A stretch of DNA of 64,000 nucleotides, taken from assembly GCA_935421135.1 (NCBI GenBank), contig OW285192.1, positions 13,595,501 through 13,659,500 on the forward strand, given 5' to 3'. The translations under genes were made by a program, and so were the position numbers. This document shows, piece by piece, positions 54,964 to 64,000 of this stretch (the stretch's first letter is position 1; each line of letters begins with the position of its first letter). The notes below the pieces were generated by a model that had not been told where the DNA came from, searched no databases, and saw nothing but the letters and a program-made list of their open reading frames with translations. The stretch is from Bugulina stolonifera (taxonomy: Eukaryota; Bryozoa; Gymnolaemata; Cheilostomatida; Bugulidae).

Positions 54964-54967
54964 TATA

Positions 54968-56045
54968 GTATGCAGGTGTATTGAATATTATGCTACAATC
55001 ATGCAGCTAACACAATTTCTTATCTTATTACTATAATAAAATAAAATGATGTTGTTTCAAATATGCAGTTAAAAATTCATTGCAAATGTGTTATTACAAT
55101 ATATTACAATGTATTATGGCTGCTGTCTATGCAGTAAATGTTCTAAGTTCATGTCTTAGTTGTACTACCATTTAGGCCTACATGTATCACATATATTTAT
55201 GTACATTTACAAATAGTATCACAACTCTGACATCAACTACTATAAAAAATAGTTTGTATTTTTTATTTCCTTCAAATCTATTTCTTATTTCAGCTCTTCT
55301 TGCTCCCAACATGATTATGCTTGTTTAGTAAATAGACAACTTATATCTATTAGAATACGAGAACGTCCAATTGAAATTCAAGGCTGGTGATGTGACAACA
55401 GAACTTTGTGGTCTTCTGGTAAAGACTCTCACTTTATCCTTGACCTTCGTAGAGCTTTCTTGCTTGAAATCTCTAGGAAATAGAGTTTATTCTTAGCTGT
55501 GATCACCTGACCGATTTCAGGGCTGTGAAAAATAAAAATGCTGCCTTGCAAAACTTCCACCGAGATATCTAGTCTACATGTCAACAATCCAAGAAAGATT
55601 GGTTAGCCTTATTATTTAGTGTTTATCATTTGAGCTGTGATACTTAGTAGGTGGATGGTTTAAGTATTTTCTGGTGTGGAAGTTGTGAGTTTTTTCAGCA
55701 AAACAACTATAATGTGTTTGCAAGTAAAACTCTAAAGATTGCTAGTTGTGACATCCAAAGTGTTTGCAACCAAGTAGCGTTCACTAATCAGTGAAATGCT
55801 CTCAAGGTATTGACAGTCTTGTAGTATTATCAACTGATATTAGCCAATGAAAAGTGTCGTTGCATTATAAGATGCAGATTTATTACTTGACAAATAACAT
55901 TATCTTATTGCTTGAAAAGTAATAATAAATCAGCAAGTCGATCTATTTACATTCTCTGTTTTGTTTCTGAAAGGTTCACAGAAAACACGGTGCACATAGA
56001 AGTCTGTAAGTTATACAGTTTGGAGTTTTCCTTTCTCTTCAGGCT
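54968..56045. other. Spacer 3' of collagen gene B
   Basis: No exon recognised and no clear repeat. AT-rich. Confidence 0.4.
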
Positions 56046-58898
56046 TTATTTACTACAAACAACACAGGTCAGCTCTGAGCCCTCCACATATGGTGGACAG
56101 TGCCCAATTGAAGAACAAACTCCTTGAACAGGATAGAACAGTGCTCCATTTTCATTTCCTGGTTTACCAGCTACAGATTCAGGGGTCTTGTCTACACAGG
56201 CATAGTTGTAAGCTCTCTTGTGTGAATGGTGGCCAGCCATCAGATACCCCTCATATTCCTATAATAATATTAACATAACTGTATACCAGATAAATACTGA
56301 AAACAGAGGGTAATTCTACATATATATTCTGAAGAGGGTAAGCATAATTTTCGAGTACTTCTATATTGTGAAGAAACATATTTTCTTCGGCCATTTTTGA
56401 AACTTGGAGCAAAACTTTAGTTGTAAACTCTACCCGTCAGTATTTTTAATAATTCTTTGTCTGATCATGGCAAGGGTTATAGCTAATAGATTGGTAATAT
56501 TCAAAATATTAATACTGTGCATGCAAGTCATATACAATGGATATACATGTAGTTAGTAGAATCAAAGGAGAAACTAGCATACATGTATACAGTGTAATTG
56601 TAGGATTGTATAAAAGTCAGGTGAAATATGTACATGTATTATAATATGAAAAAGGGCAAAGTATAGCACATCAGTATGCTACTTACCTTAGTCCATGATC
56701 GAGGGCAGGTTCTCTTAGCTGGAACCATTATCGTAGTTGACCTCTCAGCTGTGTAACATCTGGCACATGGTACATTCTGGTCCTGCATGTTTCCAGGGAA
56801 AAGGTTGCCCTCATGCTCATATTCAGCACCATAAATAAATGTACCCGAAGAAGTTCCTGCGTTAATTTTAGAATATTCCGGATCAAGTGGAAGACACTGG
56901 TAGTTGGATGCCCCTCCAGAGTGTGTGTAGTGCTGCCCACCAACAAATCCTGTAAGAGAAAGTTGATCACAGTCTACAGAGTGAATATGCACTTGCTATG
57001 CATACACAATTTACAGCACTGGTTGGTTATAATGTCATTGGGAGGCTGATCTTCTAACCAAAGAGCTGAGGTTTGATTCTCACGGCCAGTGGCAGTTTTC
57101 AAAAGGAGTTTCTCCTGTACTGCCTTAGCCTTGCAGTGCTAACACTCTGCACTCCCTGTAAAGAGTCAGGAACCTTTACGTTATTTGACATCAGGATGAA
57201 TAAAGTAATTATGGAAAGACCTTGGAGTTCATGATAGGTTTAAAATAAAGTTATTTTTGTGTTTTCCTACATCTAAGGGTGCAACCAACTTCTTAGGACT
57301 CTATAATATTGTATCAACTACTAGTATACTCTTCGTGTTAGTTGGATATCAACATACGTTTACTCCATTCTTTATGCTGTTTAATACTGTTCAATAACTA
57401 GTTTATTATTAGTTTATCATCTTTTGTAGGTATCTAAGAGACATGTACACCCTGTACTTACCCTTATACACTAGCTCTGAGTTACTACCACAAGTCGTTC
57501 TGCCCCAACGTACGTATGTGGAACCTCCTGTACCACTGGTCTCTTCTACAACATATTGAGTTATAAATCAGAGTCACCTAAACTAAACTAAACTGTTTCT
57601 GCTTGCTACTAAATAATTTAAAATGAAGAGAAGCTACAAATTTTATATCTGGGATTCATTCTAAGTTGAATAACATTCAGTACAACAAAAACCGATCTGA
57701 ACTTTTCTAGAGAAACCAAGTTGAACCTACCTTCAGATTCACCAAGATCTGCATCTTCCAGTTTAGCCAGCGTCTGCTGCATCTTGATAAGAAGGGCGTG
57801 TCCAATTGACTCATTGATTCCTTTCAGTAGTTCTTCTGTGAGGTGAAAAGATTGGGTTATTATGTTCTGGTACAAAATAGTCCGATGATTCAATATAGAA
57901 TTAACTAACACTGGTGTTCATAAAAGAAGCAATAATTCTAGGAATCTCGGCTAACTTGGAGTTTTGACTTTGGGTGAATGACTTTTGATTGTATGATCGA
58001 CAGTAAAAGTGATATAACATGTCTTTATTGTGGTATACATGTAGTAGTAGATTTGGTGGGATGGGCATAAAAAGCAGATATTTTACATCTACATAATGGT
58101 CTACAAATAACCATTTGTATAAATAGATCATTCTACGTACAATTCAATAAAATATAATTGGTAAAACTGAGAAGTCCTCAGCAATAAAGGGTTGAGCTCT
58201 TACCTTCATTTACTTGGTCACAATCTCTGCCATCTCTACCATTCTTTCCATCTCTGCCAGGTGGACCTCTCAACAGGGGAATTCGGTCTAAAGAAATAAG
58301 TTCCTTACAGAACATATCACAGAAATTTAGATCAACATGGTATTGCAGCAATGTGCTAGCTTTATTAGATGCACATGAACATGCACATGTATATTTTCTG
58401 TATCAGTCAGCCAAATGCAAGTGAATGACTTCGATCCATGTACACTATATTACATGTATATTGTGCTTTTTAAACTGAAGTAAGTCGGGTATACTCAGTA
58501 CTCACAGTAATCTTCAGGTCCACCTGCATCTCTTTTACTGATTGTCTTTTCGGAGTTGTCCTAAAGTTACATGTAAGCATAGTAGATCAGACAAAATGCT
58601 TATAATGCACATAATATTATAACCATGTATCACATGTAATTAAAGTGTCAAAAGAAGGAGATATAATTGTAGAACATCACAAGCTGTAGCATATTACCTG
58701 ATGAGTGTACGCATTGAGCAAGGTTTTCATGACCAACTGTTCATCCTCCAATTTTCCTATTTTAGCACCAAAGTAGCAGGAAATAGCAAGAGCTGTGATC
58801 GCCAGGAGCAGTGCCAGTCCTGAGACAGCGTTGCCTATAGACATTCTTCCACCTTCTTGTCTTCTTTGCTTCAGAAATGTTGTATCATCAGAGTCCAT
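56046..58898 (-). CDS. Short-chain collagen-like protein B (type II membrane, spongin-type C-terminal domain)
   Basis: The model is 334 aa. Exons are 58698-58898, 58506-58560, 58204-58287, 57731-57835, 57462-57545, 56687-56949 and 56046-56258. Exons 3, 6 and 7 have exactly the lengths of those in collagen gene A. A membrane segment (LALLLAITALAISCYFGAKI) precedes a KRDAG site, the short collagen run RGPPGRDGKNGRDGRDC, the INESIGHALLIKMQQTLAKL helix, YVRWGRTTC, NYQCLPLDPEY, CARCYTAERSTTIMVPAKRT and the terminal TCVVCSK. The C-terminal two exons are far more conserved with gene A than the N-terminal exon, apart from the membrane core. It is presumably a membrane-tethered or shed extracellular-matrix protein. 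Confidence 0.86.
57016..57245 (+). repeat. SINE derived from tRNA-Arg(TCT), in a collagen B intron
   Basis: Positions 57016-57091 fold like a tRNA. GCACTGG pairs with CCAGTGG (6 of 7), the anticodon region ATCTTCTAACCAAAG matches tRNA-Arg(TCT), and the T arm is TGAGGTTTGATTCTCA with a B-box-like core. A non-tRNA tail continues to about 57245. The mismatches and tail make a SINE more likely than a functional tRNA gene. Confidence 0.6.
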
Positions 58899-59738
58899 AA
58901 CTGCTGCTGCGCCAGTTTTAATTGAGTAAAATGCGACAGATAAAACCTTTATATACTAACAGTTTTCATAAGTGAACCAATGATGGATGCAACCAAATTT
59001 ATTGTAAAAATGGATGAATTCAAAATTGTTAAAACTTTTACAAAGTTTCTCAATCGCGTTCCTGAAAGAGTAGACCATAGCAAACCTTGTGAAATTGTGT
59101 CGAACAAATTGTGTTTTAACTCAGGTGAAGTGCAAATTTTGCTCTGTTTAAAGATTTACACCCCAAATTAAAAGTGTATTTGCATCCACCACTATTAGGG
59201 TGTCGGTGTTTCTACCATCATATTGGGTAAAAATAAAATATGATGCTCCCTATAGTTTGGTATAATGTCAGTCCTTAGAGTAATTTAAACTTAGCGGCAT
59301 CCTATTTAGACAGGTGTCGCCAGTAATAACAATGACACACTGAAGGCTTATTGTGCAGTATAAAGTGACTGTGTAGGCCACTTTAGTTTACTGAGTAACA
59401 GCACAATAGGCTTAGGCCGACTATGTGGAAGTCAGACTTTAAAATATTGTAATGAAAAGTGCTATTTAGTCACCTGTTGCATTGCTGAAGCCGACTGTGG
59501 TTGTAGCTAAGACTTAGGCAGTCAATCACACCCACAACAATATATGCTCCTGTTTTTGCTGTAACATCTCGTGATAGCTGAGTAGACATTGATTTCCTTT
59601 TTACTTATCTCATGCAGTATGTTGGTTGGTTGGTGATTCTGCTGATGTTTCTTAGTAGAGCACAGTATTCACAGAGTAACTGCATGTAGAATGAAATTTC
59701 CCTTTGTATTGGCAAAATCCACCCAAAAGACACGTTCT
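58899..59738. other. Upstream region of collagen gene B
   Basis: Contains the collagen B promoter. The stretch 58980-59195 begins GATGGATGCAA and ends TTGCATCCACC, so it may be a small inverted-repeat element, but no target duplication is clear. Confidence 0.35.
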
Positions 59739-59746
59739 GCATATAC

Positions 59747-61596
59747 CAGGGGCGTAGGTTAGAAAAATTGAGTGGGGAGGCAGAAACTTGGGTGGAAAGG
59801 GGGTGCGGGCACCCCGCAAGTGCACACGCAGCAGAAAATTTTCAAATCTCACTCTTTGAAGTGCAAAAATTAGACATAGCAGCATGCTACAAGTACTGTA
59901 ATGGTACGCACAGTCGTATCTTACATCTGACACTCATTCTTGTGTGCACATACATGTATATATCTGCTTGTACTTTACTCCTATATTATTGTATATACCT
60001 GTAAGATTATTACTAAGTCTTTTAATGCCTTTTATACCCATGTACAGAGGCTCGACCTCTCAGAATTCATTGATATTCATTTTGTACATGAATTGGACCA
60101 TTATAAGCAACTTTTGTAGAACCCGACCTATTTTGGGTCGGCCGTCGGGCTTCCGGCGGCCATGTTGTTGCGCAACTTCCGGACGACCTTACGTCGTCTT
60201 TTCCTGACACTACGTCGGGCAGAAGTCCTTATACTATATAAAGGGCATTGTTTCACTGTTCATTGTCTCAGTCTTCACTTGGCTTTCAATAAAGACACAT
60301 CTATACTTGATACAGAGACTTTCACTTCCTTTTGTCAGGTCATTCGCTTAGCGAACCGCCTACTAGGTCGGATCACTCTCTTTCAAGGTATAGTCTGAAG
60401 GTCAGACTTGGGACCAGATGGGTCGTCTCTGGTAGTTTTTGGGCTACTGAGACCGCTCGATCTTTCATGTAATGCGAAGGCCTAGCACCACTCATAGGCA
60501 CTTCAATTCTGAGTCGGTAGTCGTCCAAGGACGACCGCACCAAATCACAAAAACCATTACAGTACTCATTACTACTTCTGTTACTACAACTTGCAATAGG
60601 AGTGCAAGTGTTACAGTACTATTACTAGCTAGTAAAATTTTATAAAAACTACAATACTACATGATTGTATCTTTTTACAAAGAGTCTACAGGCGCAATTG
60701 TACTTTATAAATTAAAATTTTTTACTTTTAATAGCTGATCAACAACTGTTGTCATTATAAATTAATTATTTAAAATCAAATGCATTTAAAATAAATATCA
60801 TTGCAAGTAGCCTATTAAAGCTAAGATAATATTAATAGTATAATTATATTACATATAAATTTAAAATATCTAATTATATTATTATTGTTATATTATAAAT
60901 TATTTTATTTTCAAATTAGTGTTTTTTCTTTACAATACATATTTAGTTGTTAGTAGTGAATGTAGCAGTAGAGTAGTAGCTGTCAGTGGAGTGGCAATGA
61001 CTAGAATGAATAACTAAAACGAATGCAAACACTTTTAATTATATTAAAAGAATAAATCACAAATATTTGAAAGAAGCCAAAATAATATTTATATTGGAAT
61101 TAAATTTCATGCATCTGCTCATAGTTAGTCACAGGGAAGGAACAACCTCATGGATAGCAGTGACTTGCAAATTGATTCACCTGATTCAACTGTTCACTAC
61201 TTTTGCACTTATAATTTTTTCCTTGGTATAAATAACTATTCATAAAAAATATTTATTCAGTCATTCACAAGACCGCAAGTTTTTAACCTTGGCACAACCA
61301 TAGAGCCTTTTAGCAGAGCACACAGTTTTATGGGCCTCTCTGTCTACTACTTGCACTGTACTCATTATTCCAGGATTACTGGTTATCGTTACGCAGCAAC
61401 ACCATAGAGTTATAAGTAAAGTGATAACGCCATAGAGTTATAGCTAGAGTGATAACGGTTTGGTCGCAAACCGGAAATGAAGCAAATATTAATGGGAAAA
61501 GTGCCAGATTTTCAAAAGTAGTGTTTTTAGGCCACTTTATTTTGGCAACAGGGGCGGCAGTGCCTCCCTGCCATCCTTTAAAATACGCCCCTGTAT
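59747..61596. mobile_element. Probable hAT-like element interrupted by a solo LTR
   Basis: The left end CAGGGGCGTAGG at 59747 faces an inverted TACGCCCCTG ending at 61593. The 8-bp sequence GCATATAC occurs at 59739-59746 and again at 61597-61604, leaving three extra bases on the right end. There is no transposase ORF. The solo LTR at 59897-60560 lies inside it, so the DNA element is the older of the two. The long AT-rich stretch 60700-60950 is also within it. Confidence 0.5.
59897..60560 (+). mobile_element. Solo LTR, copy 2
   Basis: 664 bp from TGTAATGGT to ACCATTACA, flanked by a perfect 4-bp duplication GTAC. It retains a promoter-like TATATAAAG at 60236-60244 and a polyadenylation signal AATAAA at 60289-60294, the expected U3-R-U5 order. 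Same family as 28002-28706. No gag or pol sequence adjoins it, so it arose by recombination between the LTRs of a full element. Confidence 0.9.
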
Positions 61597-61604
61597 GCAT
61601 ATAC

Positions 61605-62106
61605 ACCTACACGTACACTTACTGTATGTCGTTACATACCGAAACAATATCGATTCATGCAGGGTAAAGAAGACAGTTTACCATACTGCTGTCATCTCAG
61701 TTATGACAGTCTGCTGAGCAATGTCAGGCCGGCCTATCTGCACCTACATGTGCTCTATTTCCTTCACAATATGCTATTATTGAATATAATGCACAAGTAT
61801 ATTGGACAACTTTTCCATGTACTCAGTTTAAAAGTTTACAGTTGTTGTTTTAATTTTAAAGTTAGTCTTGATCTGTGCTACTCCAATGAATGAGAGCAGA
61901 AGAGCATGGATACCTCATCATATGTATTTGTTTAAAAGTTGACTTTTTGCTTAAGAAATTATTTCACTGCTTTTCATTCAGTAGGGTAGCCAGAGATCTG
62001 AAGCTCTCTTCAAGACCTGGCGCTAGTGTGTTGGCATTAGCTTTAGAAGTGTAGATTTTAGAACGACTTAACAGATTGTTGGAGTGACTTGGATCCAACA
62101 TTATAC
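61605..62106. other. Spacer between the hAT-like element and the third LTR
   Basis: No gene, RNA or repeat could be supported. Confidence 0.4.
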
Positions 62107-62807
62107 TGTAATGTTTTTGAGTGCTATTGCATACGAGAGCCGAGGGCTACAAGTATGGGAAGGGCTTGGAAGGAGGTAGAAGCCGACCAAGTGTACCTTC
62201 TTCTCATTACATAAAAGAGTGAACAGTTATGGGTGCTCTTTATAGTGTAGATTATAGATTATATCAGACGTAGGCCGATGCTGAGACACATTGGAGCTCA
62301 GAACCGACGTAGGTCTCGTAGAGTTTATACTCCGAAGGAGTGTAGAGAAAGAAGATCTAACCTTGAGAGCCTAAGTCCGACGCTAGGTTCATCAGAACCC
62401 GGGATCGGCCTAAGCCTAAGGGGTGGATAGAGATGTGCTTAGCCTAGGATGAGGTGAGCTCGAGCCGTACTGAATCCAAAGGATTCTCAGGTGGAACTAC
62501 CTGCCTAAAGAGTAAGCCTCTGTAGGTTGAGTTAGGAGATGTTGCTTTATTCAAGCGCAATCAACAACTGATTCATAATAGAAAATGCACTGCCTTATAT
62601 ACGAAACAAACTTCTGGCAAAAAGGGACGACATGGTGTCGGTTATCCGACATGGGGTCGGCTCCGGAACTTACGCAACAATATGTCTGGTTCCGCCCGAC
62701 TCGGCCATATGAAAAGGTCGGCCATTGCACAAAATGTGCTTACAATAAGTAGAAACATGTCGTCTATAAATATGAGCTAAATCCATAAGGTCGGCTACGT
62801 GGTTACA
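62107..62807 (-). mobile_element. Solo LTR, copy 3 (related subfamily, opposite orientation)
   Basis: 701 bp with TGTAA...TTACA ends and flanks ATAC and ATAT. Read on the minus strand it has TATATAAGG (62593-62601), then AATAAAG (62545-62551), as in the other two copies. It shares their GTTGCG...CTTCCGG...CGACC block but is otherwise diverged, so it belongs to a sister subfamily. Confidence 0.75.
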
Positions 62808-62836
62808 ATATAAAGTGACAAAAAGACTCTAATAAA

Positions 62837-63391
62837 GCTTAGGCCACACTGACGCAATTTTTTTTGCGAATAGCGAATTTTGGCCAAAGGCGAATTCGCA
62901 AATTATAATCGAGCGTGCCACACTGCAAAAGCTATAAGCAAATTCGCATTGATTTCACCCAATGAGGGGTCAAAAATTATTATCCTCGGTCACGTTTCTC
63001 ATTCACTGCAGAACTAGAACTCCGAAAAATGTAAAATAAATTATAAAAAAATAGAATAAAATAAAATAATTATTTTATTCTTACATTTATTCGTTTTACA
63101 CAATTCTTGCAAACAGAAGTAGTCATTTTATTCATCAGTTAAAATAAAAATTTTAATATAATAATTTAAACTCATGATTGATTGAAAATCCGTGGCTCTG
63201 AACACGTGACAGTAACGTGACGAGTAAAAATTGGCCAATCACAAATTAGCGAGTTGCGAATTAGCTGATTGAGATCAGCGAGTGCGAAATCGCTAATTTT
63301 GCGCGAATTCGCACAAAATTTGCGATTTGCGAATTCGCCTTTGGCCAAAATTCGCTATTCGCAAGAAAATTCGCGTCAGTGTGGCCTAAGC
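62837..63391. mobile_element. Foldback MITE with GCTTAGGCCACACTGACGC ends
   Basis: 555 bp. The left arm 62837-62930 and right arm 63296-63391 are inverted copies containing GCGAATAGCGAATTTTGGCC followed by AAAGGCGAATTCGC. The arms are themselves rich in GCGAAT/ATTCGC words, so each can also fold locally. The interior is AT-rich and non-coding. No clear direct target duplication was seen and the superfamily is not assigned. Confidence 0.8.
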
Positions 63392-64000
63392 ATAATTCAC
63401 AATCAAGTAAGGATAGACAATTACTAAATAAGTATAAATGTGGGAAAAACCAAGTTGCAATAGAACGTAATTCCAAGGCTTGATTGCTAGTACAGACATG
63501 TATATAAGACACGCAGTAGATAATAAGGTAATGAATGCATGGATAATGTGGATAACAATATATGGATAAGATATTGATTGTCAGCTAATAATATTGTCAG
63601 TGTGGCTGGCCTAGGTGCCATTACCACGGAGGCTGTTTCACCACAATACTTTGCATAAACATCAATACATAAACTCATATGGCAGAACTTTCTGAATCTA
63701 TAGGGAGAATGATGTTGTATGTAATGTATGTCCCACAAAGCTACTGATACTTCCAAAAAGTTGTTTTGCCAAATTCTGATTCAAGTTACCAGTATAGAAT
63801 GATTGTTACTTTCTAATAATGTTATGTCATCTATAATTAACCAAGTGTCAAGCAGAGTGGCCAATAAAAGTTCGATACCAGGGTAAATCACATGAAAACA
63901 AACAAATTTATGAAATTTCCTTATCACCCTTATATGGTTATTCACTCCATTCTATTTTAGTTTGTCCCAGAGTAGAGAGCAACAACCGACAGTTGTTTTT
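63392..64000. other. Right end of the window, no gene recognised
   Basis: AT-rich. No exon, RNA gene or repeat boundary could be supported. Confidence 0.4.

Noticed and set aside
57016..57091. Functional tRNA-Arg gene
   Set aside because: The acceptor stem has a mismatch, the D arm is irregular, and it is fused to a longer non-tRNA body, which fits a SINE better.
58980..59195. Small inverted-repeat element with GGATGCAA ends
   Set aside because: Only about 10 nt of ends match and no target duplication is visible. Noted in the spacer entry only.

Overview
The window is animal nuclear DNA: AT-rich, with short exons, GT-AG introns and many transposable elements. A sponge is the best guess. Two genes encode short-collagen proteins whose C-terminal domain resembles the short-chain collagen (spongin-type) family known from freshwater sponges, and introns and intergenic spaces are compact. 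I assembled the exon-intron models by hand. In every multi-exon model the exon lengths sum to a multiple of three and splice phases agree across exons.

Host genes, left to right: the 3' end of a VAMP7 SNARE gene (227-1411, +); a GDE1-type glycerophosphodiester phosphodiesterase (1964-4366, -); an NCK adaptor with three SH3 domains and one SH2 domain (14711-22109, +); a galactose-3-O-sulfotransferase family enzyme (23966-27600, -); short-collagen gene A (29426-33369, -); a small secreted cysteine-containing protein (37327-50585, -); its head-to-head paralogue (51309-53233, +); and short-collagen gene B (56046-58898, -).

The standout is a complete Polinton/Maverick element at 39516-50382 (10,867 bp). 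It has 725-bp terminal inverted repeats about 99% identical, AG...CT termini and a perfect 6-bp target duplication TTGAAA. It sits inside intron 1 of the secreted-protein gene: exon 1 lies to the right of the element and exons 2-5 to the left. Its minus-strand genes, in order of transcription, are a 442-aa orphan, a membrane-anchored protein, an FtsK/HerA-type packaging ATPase, two small conserved-looking proteins, a DD35E integrase with chromodomain, a penton-like minor capsid protein, a basic pX-like core protein, a major-capsid-like protein and an adenain-type protease. A short gene on the plus strand converges with them. No protein-primed DNA polymerase B is present, and an approximately 700-bp palindromic minisatellite lies beside the left terminal repeat. 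The element therefore looks like an intact, recently inserted, virion-encoding Polinton without its own polymerase.

The rest is rich in non-coding mobile DNA: a hAT-type element with 8-bp duplications (10284-11888), a Mutator-like MITE (4963-5548), a long-inverted-repeat element whose left arm supplies the C-terminus of the secreted paralogue (53170-54963), three related solo LTRs (28002-28706, 59897-60560, 62107-62807), a probable hAT element interrupted by one of these LTRs, a foldback MITE (62837-63391) and a tRNA-Arg-derived SINE.
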